Shown here: in pieces, positions 1 to 12,142 of the stretch | Position numbering within the stretch: position 1 is the stretch's first letter | Layout: each line of letters opens with the position of its first letter | From: Theobroma cacao | Lineage: Eukaryota > Streptophyta > Magnoliopsida > Malvales > Malvaceae | Assembly: GCF_000208745.1 (NCBI RefSeq) | Contig: NC_030856.1 | Location: 15,927,316-15,991,315, forward strand | DNA length: 64,000 nucleotides | Reading direction: 5' to 3' | Notes under the pieces: model-generated | What the model was told of the DNA's origin: nothing | Database searches by the model: none | Seen by the model: the letters and a program-made list of their open reading frames with translations, nothing else | Translations under genes and position numbers: made by a program

Positions 1-2051
1 TATGTTAGTGTTTAGTGTTAGTTTAGCATGTTTATGAGTAAAACAACAAGAAAAATATTTATCTTCTCCATGAATTTCTCTAGGCCGAATCTAGCCAATG
101 GTATGTGAGGATGAGGTTGACTTTATTTTAAGAGAATTGGGTGGAAAAATGATGAATTATGAGGTTGGAAATTAAATGAGAATTTTCGATGCAATAAATT
201 GAAATTTTTACCCACTACGGGTAAAAGCGTAATTTATAGTCCGGATTGATAAATTGGACCAAATTCACAGTCATTGAGATATTGTGGATATAATTGGATA
301 ATTGAAATTGAAATAGATGGAATTGGAGTTGAATTGGAGATTTTAGGAATTTACACCGTGTATAGGCTAGTTAGGCCGGACACCGTAATTAAGCGACTAT
401 CCAGGCATGGATAAGAGCCTGAAATAATTTATGATAAATTGACACAATTTATTGAATTTTGTGTCATGGATTATGGATAGGTGGTGAGTCAATTGTTTCG
501 GGTAAGAGATTGCACCCGAGGGCGGAGGATAGGAGTATTTCTACTCCTAATACTGTGACTAACCTTATCATCATTTTAATTATCTAAAGTATGATTTTAA
601 TCGATTTTGGTGGAATTTTATGAAAATGAGTTTAAATGGTTAATTTTTGGTTTTACAAATAAAATATGTTTAAATAAAATGATTTTATAAATTGTCTTGA
701 AACGAAATAACGATTTTGAAAAATAGAGTAATTGGAGACCACTGGTATGTTGTAGATTTATGATTTGAATAAATGGCTTATGATAATATTTGCATGAATG
801 GCTGAATTGGTATTTATGTTGAAATATATGAAATGTGTATTTAGCCTTGACAGGCTGTGAATTACAATAATTGCCATGTCATGCTAGAATGAATTTTATT
901 GTATGGTGGGTTATTTAACTAGCCACTGCAGTAGGCGAGTTTTCGTGGGCCAGCCTATTAGAGGGGCATGGTAAACCCCGTTATATCTTACCTCAGTATG
1001 AGAGGCGCGGGTGGATAACTCCTGAGGCTAACAGTTTTAGAGTTCACTTCACGCCGAACCACCTCGTGATGATGAACTCCGCTAACTCCAAGGAACGACT
1101 ATATGTTTCAAAATAAAAATATGATTTATGCGAAATGTGAATTTTTTTAACAGCTTTGGCGGACTCGGTTGGGATAGCCCTCGATCAAGGTATCCCTGAT
1201 AACTGAGTATGATAATGATTTCGGCACGAGCTAAAGTTTTAAAAAGTTCATAAGCTATACTGATTACTTGATTTAAATAAATTGATTTCATTTGGTTGAA
1301 ATAAGTCGATAAGTGATAAATTACTGTTTAATGAAATGTTTTTATAGTCTCCTTTTACTCGCCTTTAGATGTTTTAAATGATATTTGTTTACTCACTGAG
1401 ATTATATAATTTCACCACCCTCTTTTCCACCCATTTCAGGCGCAGGATAGTCGGTAGATAGCTCATTTCATCGAGGGTTACAATTGGACTGGCATCCTCA
1501 AAATATGTAGGTTTATCTCTTTGGATACTTTTAGTCGTTCGTGAGCCCATGTGTCACTGCAAATTTAATTTTATACTTTGATTATCTGTATTACAATATA
1601 TATGAATTTATTTTACTTTTACGCTGTAAAAATTATTTATGCAGTGTTTTAAAATATTGTTTTATGAGAAAATTGAATATTTTATTGAATATTTTTATTT
1701 TATACTAATAGTCATAATTTCATTTTAAACGAATGTTTTAGACATCCAAAATTATTTTTGATTATGAAATATGTATTTTCCACTTGCATACTATATTTTT
1801 AACTGATTTTGAGATTTTTGGAAAAAATGACTAAAATGCCCTTGTGAGACAAAATTTTCGTTTTATCTGTTTTGAGTTGGAAATAGCTCAAAATCCTTTA
1901 GAACATAATATTTGGCAATAGTTACTCACCGGGGAAAATGAGAAACTAAAATTAAGCCTTGTCGGGTTCTGGATGGCATTCCGAGAGATAAGTGCCCATC
2001 GGGACACCGTGGCGGTTGTCACGGGCTCGAAGGGAGTTCCGGGTCGTGACA
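1..2051 (+). mobile_element. Y-like Gypsy LTR (copy D), 3' portion, cut by window edge
   Basis: The segment aligns by eye along its whole length with the Y LTR at 28679-31585 (position 1 corresponds to about 29573) and ends in the same terminal sequence GGGTCGTGACA at 2051. About 900 bp of its 5' end should lie left of the window. It is closer to the inverted copy at 60940-64000 than to the three internal Y LTRs. No primer site follows, so it is either a solo LTR or the 3' LTR of an element extending left. It landed inside an older X-type LTR (2052-2152), whose sequence resumes at CTATT. It carries the pyrimidine-rich acceptor ending TTTCAG at 1439 that is shared by the other LTRs. Confidence 0.85.
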
Positions 2052-2152
2052 CTATTCCTTCCATCTTTCATCACTTTTAAACATTATAATTGACCTCAAT
2101 TTGCATCTGATCAACTTTATTAATCACTGTTTCAAAATATGGTGTATCACAT
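2052..2152 (-). mobile_element. X-type LTR 5' end fragment, inverted
   Basis: Read on the minus strand it begins TGTGATACACC and matches about the first 100 bp of X-family LTRs (for example 3032-3130 and 18128-18230), including the shared AAAGTGATGAAAGATG stretch. It is interrupted at 2051 by the Y-like LTR D; the rest would lie beyond the left edge of the window. The purine tract AAGGAAAGA directly before the LTR start (minus strand, 2153-2161) looks like a polypurine tract, so this was probably the 3' LTR of a minus-strand element. Confidence 0.7.
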
Positions 2153-2474
2153 CTTTCCTTAAGTGCAGTTTAAAATCAAGGAATCATTTACTAAGACCTT
2201 TCTGAAATTAACTTCTTTTAGCCCTTTTTACCTTAGAAAATTAAATCCATAATCATTCATTCTGAATCATGGCCTTTATGCCAATCAAGGTAGATTTTAC
2301 ACTTTTACTTACATAAATTCAAATGCACACCTTCACACATAAGCTATAAACTTTTCCCCAAATTTTTATATGTCAAAACTATATATTGGAGCTATACCAA
2401 AACTGATACATCATTTTCCATTGCTCCTTAGGATGTTAAATTCATGTCATACTATGACACCCAGTACCTTGCAT
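2153..2474 (-). mobile_element. Internal fragment of an X-type element, noncoding
   Basis: AT-rich sequence immediately upstream (minus strand) of the inverted X LTR start, where the 3' end of an internal region is expected. No reading frame or domain is recognisable. Its assignment rests on position and on the purine tract next to the LTR; it could be unrelated DNA. Confidence 0.4.
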
Positions 2475-3031
2475 TGAGAAACCTCGACCTTTGTAGACAT
2501 GTAACTAGAAGTAAATGCGATAATACAGACCATGGGTAATTTCATCATTTCTAATGGTGAGCTCCTGGAAGTAGCTTTCTAATGTTATTAAGGTCTAAGT
2601 AAGCCTAAGAAATAAATTAATGATGGTAAAATAAATGAAGAAGATAGAAACATTGATAATTTCCATAGTAGGGGCAAAATGGTCATTTGGCATCTTCAGT
2701 CTAAATTTTTACATTTTCATGAATCGAGTATTTTCAAACTATTATGGATTTTGTCTCAGTGTCAAAGAATTAAAAAGATTGTATAAAGGTAAGGGGAAGA
2801 CTAAGTGACCTTGTTAAGGGCATTTTGGTAATTTGTGTGAGAAATTGGATAAACTTTAGATATAAATATCTAATTTCCAGCAGCTTTTCCTAACTTCCAG
2901 TGGCTTCTTCTTCTCCTTCCTTCCATCTCTTCTCCCCTTCTCACATTTTCTCATCTTCCATGGACGCTTGCTTTGAAACCTCCATAAATTTTCTCATGGT
3001 AACCCCAAAACTTATGTTTTTATATACCTTG
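2475..3031 (+). mobile_element. Z-family LTR, 5' fragment
   Basis: Starts TGAGAAACCTCGACC, matching the Z LTR start at 44652 (TGTGAAACCTCGACC), and stays collinear with it through the TATA box and the CTTCCATGG...TTTCTCATGGTAA stretch. It stops at 3031, where a different LTR begins. The remainder of the Z LTR is not found after that insertion, so it was lost. Confidence 0.75.
2861..2870 (+). promoter_or_regulatory. TATA box of Z-type LTR fragment
   Basis: TATAAATATC, preceded by AAACTTTAGA. The same decamer sits at the equivalent position in the LTRs at 7978 and 45045. It is the probable core promoter of Z-type LTRs, but here the LTR is cut off about 160 bp downstream. Confidence 0.6.
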
Positions 3032-4120
3032 TGTGATACCCCATTTTTTAAATTAGTGATTAATAAAGTTGATCGGATGCAAATTGAAGCCAATTATAAT
3101 GTTTAAAAGTGATGAAAGATGAAAGGAATAGTTTAAGATAAAATATTCCGCACGCAAGGAAATAATAATAAATTAATAATATTTTTATCGAAAGAGAATT
3201 TGTGAGATAAAAGGGTGATTCAGAAGTCAATTGAAGCATAATAAGGTATTTTAAGTACCAAGGAGACAAAAGAAAAGTTTTAGAATTAAATAATATTTTA
3301 TTAATAAAATAATACTAAAATATTAATATTTAACCGGATGTCGAAATCAAAATCAGTTATGAAGAAGGATCATATGGTTGATCCAAGTGGGGGAGAAGAA
3401 ATACAAATAAATTTTTGGAGGTAAATGACGTAAGTTAAACCGTGTGATTTTATTAAATCGAGTTAGCGCAGGTAAGTAAATATTTAAAATATTATCATGA
3501 CACCGCGTTTAAGTAAAATTTTGATGTTTTAATTGTACGCATGTAAAGGAAAGAGATAGATGAAAAATGAAATTTTTAGATGTATTAAAAGGATCGAATT
3601 TGAAATATAAAGATTGAAGGATATGCAGTGGAATTAATGAGAGAAATAAAAAGAACATATAGTAAAATAATAATAGTATACAAATATATATGTATATATA
3701 TATAGATAAAGATAGACCAACATAGGCAGCCGCCCATGTGGTCAATAAAAAGAGTCAAAAGACTTTTTAATTTAATTGATGGAAGGGAGGGCCGGCCATG
3801 TGGAACAAAATGAAGAAAGGAAGAAAAATGTGATGGGCCGGCCAAGTTGGAATAAAATGGAAAGAATAAAATATATCTATATATATATATATATGGGTGA
3901 ATAAGTAAAGTGAAGAAGACAAGATGAAAGAGAGAAGTCGATTAGTTAAGATAAGAAAAAGAAACAAGAACAAGGCGTGAGCAAAGAGAATAAAAAGAAA
4001 CAAGAGAAGGTCGAGTGGTGCGGAAGAAAAGAAAGGTGAAAGAGCTGAGTTGAGGGGGGAGGTTTTGCTACCATTTAAGGAGGAAAAGAGAGCAATTTTT
4101 CTGTCCATTTAAAGGATGAG

Positions 4121-4375
4121 AGGAGCAGCTTTAGTTGCTGATTTTGAAGGCTGAAAAGTACAGTTTTGCTGCTAGTTTTGGAGGCTAAGAAGTGCAGATT
4201 TTTGCAACTGATTTTGAAGGTTGTAAGGTACGATTTTGGTTGTTAATCTTTGTTATTTTGGCTATTGATTTTTGGAGGGAAAATAGAGCAGCTTAGCTGC
4301 TGATTTTTGAGAAGAAATAGAACAACTTAGCTGCTGATTTTGAAGTCAATATGAGCAGCCTTAGCTGCTGAAAAA
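4121..4375 (+). repeat. Degenerate minisatellite, AGCAGCTTAGCTGCTGATTT-type units
   Basis: About six imperfect units of 35-50 bp, each with a GCAGCTTAGCTGC-like inverted repeat followed by TGATTTTGAAGG or a variant. The last three units are best conserved. It lies in the unique middle part of the W LTR. Confidence 0.6.
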
Positions 4376-4503
4376 AATTATGGTTGAAAAAGCTAGAAAG
4401 TGTGGTCAGCTGTGAGAGGGAGAAAGAGAGAGGAAATTATGGACAACTTTTGTACGTGAGAAAGGAAAAAGAAAGACAATCAAGAAGCTACTGGTTGGCT
4501 GTA

Positions 4504-4545
4504 GAGAAAAGAAAAGAAAAGAAAAGAAGAGAAAAGAAAAGAAAA
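4504..4545 (+). repeat. (GAAAA)n simple repeat
   Basis: Runs of GAAAA with one GAAGA interruption, followed by a short TATATATA tract. It lies inside the W LTR. Confidence 0.85.
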
Positions 4546-6659
4546 ATATATATATGCATATAAATGGACATGGCCCAATAAGGAAAGAATAGGCATGACC
4601 CAATTAAAAAGAAATGGGAGAAGTCCATGAAAAAGGACCCAAAAACAACAAAGGAAGAAAAGTCCAAAAGAAAAGGAAGGTGGAGACTTGGGCCAACCTA
4701 GCCTAATTGGGTAAAATTTCTTTACACTACTCCATGGCTTATTGTGAAATTAGACTATATGGAGGCTAGCCCATTTTATTTAAGTATACATTGGTTATTT
4801 GGTGATATGAATTAAATTTAAATTACTTTAATACAACATTTAAATATTTTAGTAGGAGGCGTCATAGGACTAAAGTAAAGAAAAAAACGTGAAATTTACG
4901 AATAGTGCTCGAATGAAGTTAAGAAATTTTAAATGATTCATTGTGAAGAATTATTGATGTCGGAGGAATTTAGATGCATAATTTGGTTAAGAGTGTTAAG
5001 TTAAATGGTAAAATATTAGAAGAAATGAGGAGAAATAATGTAGATTTATGATAGAATGAGAGAGAGAAGTGGAATTGATGCACTAAGTATATTGGATTTA
5101 AATTATTGCTAGGAAAGTTTGTTGTGGGAGCATGCCGAACGACGTAGGTGACTGACAACTAAGAATAATTATATGAGAACGAATCAATAGCGACGTAAAA
5201 ATCCCGCTATTGTGAAGTGAGTAACCTTATCATCATTTTGATTATTTAAAGTGGTATTTTTATTCGATTTTGTGAATTTTATGGAAAATGTGTTTAAATA
5301 AAATGAATTTGTAAATTGTCTTGAAATTGAATGATGACTTTGAAAATAGAGTAATTGGAGACCACTTGATATATTGTAAATTTATGGTTTTAATTGCTTA
5401 GCTTATGGCAATATTGGCATGAATGGTTCAATTGCTAAATGTGCTGAAAATGCATGAATTATTGATTTTCCTTGAGAGGTTGTAAAATAAAATAATTGCC
5501 ATGTCATGCTATTGTAAATTTCATTGTATGGTGGGTTTAGCTTGATGCAGTGGGCGGGTTTTGTGGACCAGCCTATTAGAGGGGCACGGAATCCAGTTAT
5601 ATTCATACCTCGATCGGAGAGGCGCGTAGGGTATCTCCTGAGGTATGGTTAGAGTTCACATATTGTCAAACCACCTCGTTATGATGAACTCCGCTAACGC
5701 CAAGGAACGGCTGTGTTTTCAAAATGAAATAAAAGTATGTTTTACGTGTATATGAAAATTTTAACAACCTTGGCGGGCTCGAGTGTATGCCTCTAATCAA
5801 GGTGTCATCGAGTACTATTTGATGGCATGAGCCAAATGTTTATGAAAGTCATAAGCCTTATGGAGAAATTAAATGAAATACAACTGTTTGCATTGGTTGG
5901 GATGAAATTTTCAAGTTATGAAATACATATTGTTATGGGATATTTTAATCGTCTCCATTTACTCGACTTTAGATATTTTGAATGGTGTTTGTTTACTCAC
6001 TGGGATTTTATAATCTCACCACCCTCCTTTCCACCCATTTCAGGCTCAGAATAGACTGTAGATAGCTGGTATCATCGAGGACTACAATTGGACTTGCATC
6101 ATCCAAAAACTGTAGGTTCATTTCTTATGATATTTTTGGTCATTCGTGGGCCCATGTGTCATTGTAAATTAAATTTTATACTTTGGTTATCTGTATTACA
6201 GTATATATGAATTTATTTAGCTTTTACGCTGTAAAAATTATTTACCGGTAACTCTATAAATATTGTTTTATAAGAAAATAGAATATTTTATTGAATATTT
6301 TTGTTATATTCAAATAGATATAGTTTCATTTAAAATGAATGTTTTATACATCTAAATTTATTTTTGATTATGAAATATGTCTTTCCACTCGTATACTACA
6401 TTTTTAACTGGTTTCGAGATAAGTGTGAAAAAATGACCAAAATGCCCCTATGAGACAAAATATTTTTTTCTATTGTTTTGATTTGGAAATGGTTTATAAC
6501 CTCTCAAAACATATTATTTTACAACTGTTGATCACCAGGGAGGTGAGAAAATTGATATTAAAGCCTTGCGAGGTTCCGATCGGCATTCCGGGCGATGAAT
6601 GTCTATCGGGGACATCGCGGCAGTTGTCACGGGCTCAAAGAGAGTACCGGGTCATGACA

Positions 6660-7482
6660 AAAGATCAATGTCTAATTTCATCCTCAAATTCATAAACTAA
6701 TGAGGCCATGAGATCTGACATTTGGAGTAAATTTGAGGAATTTCAAGTTAGATATGTTGTATGTGGTTGATGATAAACAAATTAGCTATGAGATTGGAAA
6801 TATAGAGATGATTAGCAATCAAGACGAGACTAAGAAAGAAACTTTAAAGGAAAACTTTTGAACAACTTTAACCTTAAGAGGTTGAGTTATTGATTAAAGA
6901 GATTGGTTAAGATCATAAAGAGGTATGTGGGATGTCATGGTTTATTGAAATGCCAGGTGGTATAAGTTGAGATTTATCTAGTGAGCACTCTATCATGAAA
7001 GTATTGGAGTTTCTTTTTGGGAATATGGTTACTAACGGTTATTCGATTTGAATCATCCATTATGTTAAATATATCTGAAATAAATAAAGCGTGTTTTGAC
7101 CCTTACGTACTATGAAATGCTTGAATGTGGGAAGGTTTGATAAAAGATCAAGGTAGAGGAGTTATGCATGGTTAAGTAAACATGCATAATTGATGATTTA
7201 AGGATGATTGATTGAGGTGTGACCAGAATTAATAGCATATTTGAATTCTTTTCATAAGATGAAGAATGATATTATTCTGATCCAACAAGAGTAGAACCCA
7301 TGATTAAATGTATTATGACATTGTCGAGTTTTCTATAAAGATTGGAAGTCGATATAATGCATAAACCAAGATCTTATGTTAAGAATGCTCGACAAAAGTG
7401 ATGTGGCAGAATTTTAGAACTTTGACTATTCACCCTACGCTGATTTAAACCCGAGGATGAATTCATTTTAAGTGGGAGAGAC
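6660..7482 (+). mobile_element. Noncoding internal 3' end of an X-type element
   Basis: Purine-rich, AT-rich DNA without recognisable protein domains. It ends in a segment like the 3' end of the complete X element's internal region (CCGAGGATGAATT... and a purine tract GTGGGAGAGAC) immediately before an X LTR start at 7483. No primer site follows 6659, so the 5' part is missing. The tract at 7472-7482 is the likely polypurine tract. Confidence 0.55.
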
Positions 7483-7977
7483 TGTAGTACCCCGTACTTT
7501 GATATGGTGGCTAATAAAGCTTACGAATGCCAATTGAGGTTAATTACCGAGTTAAAAAAGTGATTTGGAAGTGAACCTGTGAAACCTCAACCTCCAAAGA
7601 CACGTAACTAAGAGTACACACGATAACACGAACTAGGGGTAATTTCATCATTTCTCATGGTGGGCTCCTAGAAGTAGGTTTTTCTAGTATTATTAAGGCT
7701 TGAGTAGGCCTAAGGAATAAATGAATGAGTTAATGATGGTGACAAAAATGAAAGAAATAGAAATAATGATAATTTCCACGGTAGAGGCAAAATGGTCATT
7801 TTACATCTCAGGTCTAAATTTTTTTTTACGTTTTCATGAACTTGAGTAATTTTAGACTATTATGGACTTTGTCTCAATGTCAAAGAGTAAAAAGATTGCA
7901 CAAAGGATAGGAAGAAGACAAAGTCACCTTGTTGAGGGCATTTTGGTAAATTACATGAAACTTGGATAAACTTTAAG

Positions 7978-7987
7978 TATAAATATC
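7978..7987 (+). promoter_or_regulatory. TATA box of composite Z-type LTR
   Basis: TATAAATATC, the same decamer and surroundings as at 2861 and 45045 in the other Z-type LTRs. Transcription would start about 30 bp downstream, followed by a C/T-rich leader. Confidence 0.6.
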
Positions 7988-8884
7988 TAATTTTCAGTAG
8001 CTTCTTCTAGCTTCCAACAACTTCTTTTTCTTCCTCATCCATCCAATGCCATTTTCATTCCACCTCCATGAAAATCAAATTTTTCATGGAGTTTTCCTTG
8101 TTTTCTTTTCATTTCTTTTCTTTTCCTAATCCTTCCTTCTCCTAACTTCTTGGGCACTGAACCTGTAACTTCTATCCTTAATTTTCAGCACATCTAAACC
8201 CTAGGAGAGAGAAAGAAAAATCTCTCTTTGTTTCTTTTATTTTCTATTTCTACTTCACTTTCAACAACTTGGATTTTTGGCTTCAAATCTTCATTTTCAA
8301 AGTTGAAAGGTATGTATTTCCAACTTTTGGAATTTATGGTTTATATTTTCAGATTTATTTCCTAATTTCTTGAAATTATTTTTCTTGGAAAGATTAGGTG
8401 TTTTTGTTGATCTTCATGCCTCCAAGCTCATCCAGGTAACAAAATTTTAAATTGGAGTAGTTGGTCAAATGGGTTTGTGAATTAAACTAGAAACTTAGGT
8501 TAAATGTTAGGTTAAATGGTAGATTGCCTAATGTAAATTCAATAGAATTATTAGATTTAATTTATGACTTAATTGAGGTTGTTATGGTTTATTGATAAAT
8601 ATAGGTTTTAATGGTATTTCGAGACTACCTGGATTAGGACCTTGTTGGTGCTAGTTATGTCAGGTGAGTGAACTTGCATTAAAATGTTTTGGGATAAATG
8701 TATATGTGTTTAATTGAATCAGCTGAAATGTTTTATAGGACTTTTGTTTAAAAAATGCTTGGGAACAAGCACTTGATGAAATGTTTTTATGTGCAAAATA
8801 TGTGATATAATGAAACAATATGTTCCTATATTATGTGGATATGTATGTTATGCTTTGAGTGATAATGTTATATAATAACTATAA

Positions 8885-9121
8885 CCATGCATGTGCGGTG
8901 TGGGAGTGCATGTGACGGTGCTGGTGGTGTACGCTGTGGGAGTGCACTTGCTGAAAATGATGTGGGCGGGAATGCGTATGATGATACTAAAACGTGCGAG
9001 TAGATAGTGCACATGATGATATTAAAATGTGCGAGTAAGGAGTGCACATGATGATATTGAAATGTGCAAGTAGGGAGTGCACATGATGATATTGAAATGT
9101 GTGTGTAGGGAGTGTACAAGA
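8885..9121 (+). repeat. GTGCACATGATG minisatellite in LTR
   Basis: Irregular units of about 40-60 bp built around GTGCGGTGTGGGAGTGCA and GTGCACATGATGATATT. The same minisatellite sits at the same relative place in X, Z and related LTRs elsewhere in the window, between the conserved GTGTTCCTATA stretch and a TATATGTTATAT-like tract. Confidence 0.75.
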
Positions 9122-9912
9122 GCTGAGTGAAGCAGTAGGGGTGTACATGTATATGTATATATATGCTATAGACAAGTTATGAAAATAGAAAATGTGATTG
9201 CACTATATGCTATAGAATTCCTTTCCGCTACAGCGAAAAACCCTCTGTTTTGCTTGTCTTGTTTAGATATTTGATGTAGTTTTCACTCTTTTCAATTCCA
9301 TCATGGATTATAAATCCTTCACCTTAAGGGATTATATAATCAAGGGTTGAAATAAGGGGATTAAACAAGAAATTAAACTAAATTTCATTGTTTTTAAAAT
9401 AAGTGCATCATGCTTTCTAAACTTTTCGTACTGCTTGCTTGTTCCCTTCCTGTGTTCACTCACTGGGTTTATACTCACTCTTTTTAACTTCATGTTTTAG
9501 GTTTTCTAAATTGAGAGGTGAATGGATCCTAGGTCGACGTGCTCATTCTTATCTATTGTTCGGTAGGTTTGCCATGATACTAAGTGTTAGCCCCCACGCC
9601 TAGAGTCACTCCACTAACGTTCAGAGTCTTTGAATGTGTACATGTAAACTGGATGTGATTTACTAAGAATCGTTTGGCAAACTTTTTATGTATATTATGA
9701 TTGATGAATACCATTATGAGTATATACTTGGATTTTATGAATCGATTTCAATGAAGTTATTATTTGAACATTATGATTTATGGAACTTAAAAGGGAATAT
9801 GGATGATAAAGGGGCTGACGTATAGGTTGAAACGGGAAGGCTTGCTTGGGCTTAGTGGGCTATGCCCATTGGGCCCATGTGCCGGTCATGGCCTAGAAAT
9901 TGGGTTGTGACA

Positions 9913-11158
9913 TTTCTTATATCTTTCTCTCATACTTCACCTTGTTAAGATTATCTATTTATAAACCAACAAATTTGTACATCAAGAATCCCTTTCCTTT
10001 TAGATCTTTTGTCTAAGAAGTCTTCTTATCCATCAAGTAAATTGCTTTGTCAAATAAAGTTGATTACCAAGTAATATCTTCTAAACATAACAGAAAAAAA
10101 AAATTATCCCAACTAGTTGAGATTTGAGTCACAATTTCTAATAGATGATAAAGCAAAAGTAGCGACTAGGTCAGAAAACATTAACTTGCTGAAAATATAT
10201 GTGCATTCCACAAATTCTCAAAAGTTATAAGTTATAAGTATGTGCATTCCACAAAAACTAATAAGGGTGTGGTATTCGGTGACCTCCACAATTCAAAGTA
10301 TGAAGATTGGTTAGAAATGATTTGATTGGAGGGCACCTGTCACCAGTTTGAATTGAAATTAAAATAAATTTTAATTGACTAAAGTGAACTTACTTGAGCT
10401 TGAATGCTTGAACAGAGTAAAGGTAAACAACTCATTATATAACTTGGCCAAAATGAATTTAGTTGTATTAAATTTTCTCAAATTTGATCACTTGAACAAT
10501 AGAATCATAAGCAACTTACAAGATGCCTTCACTAGTCGGACTTTATAGCATTAAATGTTGAGACAATGAAGCTCAACAGAGCTTTTATAAATTAAACTTG
10601 AAGAGAACTTGTCATGGAGTGGCTGAAAATTTCCAACATTTTATTTTTTGTTTCTCTGTTGAATATTTATTCCAACTCTTTCATTACAAACTGTTAGCAA
10701 ATAAGATATCATCAACACTTAAGATATATGTATTTGGTCTACTTTATCTTCAACAAAGCCAAAAAAGGTGATTACTTCACTATATTTAAGATGTCACCAA
10801 CAGAAAGCTTTTTTGAGTCCATAAATAAACTTTTTGAATATACACATAAGATGATCTTTACCATCCTCTTTAAATCCTTCACTTTGCGACATATAGACCT
10901 TTTCAACATGATTTTCATTTAGAAAATCAGCCTTAACATCCATCTAGAACAGCCCTAAATCATAATGAGTGGCACTAGCCATAATGGCTCTAAAAAACAT
11001 CTTTGTAAGATACAATGGAAAGGTTTCATTGTAATCTAAACCTTATCTTTGAATAAAACATATACAAACTAGTTTGGCTTTAAACCTCTCAATCTTCTCT
11101 TGAAGATATTTATTGGTCTTGTACACCTATTTAAAACCAACGGGTTTGCAATTGTCAG
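9913..11158 (-). pseudogene. Copia-1 pol relic: reverse transcriptase part
   Basis: On the minus strand, 11158 down to about 10660 reads as degenerate Ty1/Copia RT in several frames. Visible are IERFKAKLVC, YNETF, the HYDLGLF-MDVKADFLNEN block, EGFKEDGKDHL, a KKFIYGLKKAF stretch and, past a frameshift, FGFVEDKVDQ followed by SVDDILFA, the relic of the YVDD catalytic box. Stops and frame changes abound, so it cannot make enzyme. Further down (10660-9913), where RNase H would be, I recognise nothing. The upstream half of the same gene lies at 37449-38065; the two halves were separated by the X3 solo LTR insertion (TSD GTCAG/GCCAG). This relic is the oldest visible layer of the central nest. Confidence 0.7.
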
Positions 11159-11164
11159 TGTAAT
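11159..11164 (+). mobile_element. X3 solo LTR, first 6 bp
   Basis: TGTAAT is the 5' tip of an X-family LTR that continues at 20899 after the complete X element inserted here. The X3 solo LTR is flanked by GTCAG (11154-11158) and GCCAG (37444-37448), a 4-of-5 target-site duplication. Removing the later insertions rebuilds one LTR of about 2.66 kb. Confidence 0.75.
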
Positions 11165-12142
11165 TGTAATACCCCGTACTTTGATATGGTGACTAATAAA
11201 GCTTATCGGATGCCAATTGAGGTTAATTATAATGTTTAAAAGTGATGAAAGATGAAAGAAATAGTTTGGGATAAAATATTCCGCATGCGAGAAAATATAA
11301 TAAAATAATAATATTTTTATCAGGGAAGAATCTATGAGATAAAAGGTGATTTGGAAGTAAATTGAGGCATAATAAGATATTTTGGGTACCCAAGAGACAA
11401 GAGGAAATTTTTGGAATAAATAATATTTTATTAATAAAAATAATACTAAAATATTAATATTTTATTCAGTGTCAAAATTTTCCACGAAGGAGGAGTATAT
11501 GGTCAATCTAAGTGGGGGAGAGAAAGAACGAGAAAATTTCAAAGAAAAATGATGTTAATGGGGCTCGCGTGTCTTTATTAAATAAAGATAGCGTGGGTAA
11601 ATAAATATTTTAAATATTATGGGGACAAAAGTTGGAGCACAAACTTTATACTTCATTTTTACATGTGTAAAAGAAGGTAATAGAAGGAAATTGGAGTTAA
11701 ATGAGTGGTGGGAGGAAACAATTAAAAAGGGTAAAAACCTTGGAGGGTAAAATGGTAATTTTTGCCTTTGCTTGGTCAAAGCTTCCCAAGGAAGCACTGA
11801 TTCCTTTCTTTCTAAGCCATGACCGTCCTTATCCTCTCCCACCAGATTTTCTTCTTCTTCTTCCTCCATCCCATGCCATTTTCTCATTCTCCACCATGAA
11901 AAGTTAATTTTCTTTTTATATTCTTTCCTTGTTTTCTTTTCATTTCCTTTCTCTTCTTACTTCTTCCTTCTCCCAACTCCTTGTGCACCAAAGTTACAAT
12001 TTCTAATCGTAATTTCCAGCACTTCCAAACGCAAGGAGAGAGAAAGAAAAATCTCTCTTTCTTTCCTTTATTTTCTATTTCTACTTCACTTTCAACAACA
12101 CTTGGATTTTTGGCTTCATATCTTCATTTTCAAGGTTCAAAG

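Larger units (their letters stand above)
3032..6659 (+). mobile_element. Chimeric LTR (W): X-like 5' end, unique middle, Y-like 3' half
   Basis: The first ~450 bp follow X LTRs closely (start TGTGATACCCC). The region from about 3560 to 5200 has no other copy in the window. From about 5205 to 6659 it follows Y-type LTRs, ending GGGTCATGACA. It carries the Y-type acceptor TTTCAG ending at 6043. No direct repeat flanks it (CCTTG versus AAAGA) and no primer site follows, so it is either a recombinant LTR or two LTR pieces brought together by deletion. Its length (3.6 kb) exceeds the other LTRs here. The middle holds a short (TA)n tract at 3869-3894, a hairpin-rich minisatellite and a GA-rich stretch. 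Confidence 0.6.
7483..9912 (+). mobile_element. Composite LTR: X start joined to Z-type LTR
   Basis: 7483-7577 is an internally deleted X LTR start (TGTAGTACCCCGTACTTTG). At 7578 a Z-type LTR start (TGTGAAACCTCAACC) begins, and the sequence then stays Z/X-like to the terminal TTGTGACA at 9912. The 5 bp before 7578 (GAACC) do not match those after 9912 (TTTCT), and the X LTR does not resume. It is therefore not a clean nested insertion; recombination or deletion is likelier. It has a TATA box at 7978, splice-like donors at 8310 and at about 8434, and an acceptor ending at 9500. Confidence 0.65.

Noticed and set aside
3785..3860. GGCCGGCC sites at 3791 and 3837, echoed in 23539, as a possible regulatory motif
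   Set aside because: They are part of a stretch vaguely shared between W and Y LTRs; too few copies to claim function.
3509..4108. Overlapping minus-strand hydrophobic frames (membrane-protein-like)
   Set aside because: They arise from the complement of A/G-rich LTR DNA, giving Phe/Leu/Ile/Ser-rich text; no start context, no conservation.
11555..11887. Antisense frame with a Glu-rich MEEEEEE stretch, also at 18554-18832 and, in part, 35191-35523
   Set aside because: It is the complement of the C/T-rich leader of X LTRs. Recurrence follows from LTR copies, not from selection on a protein.
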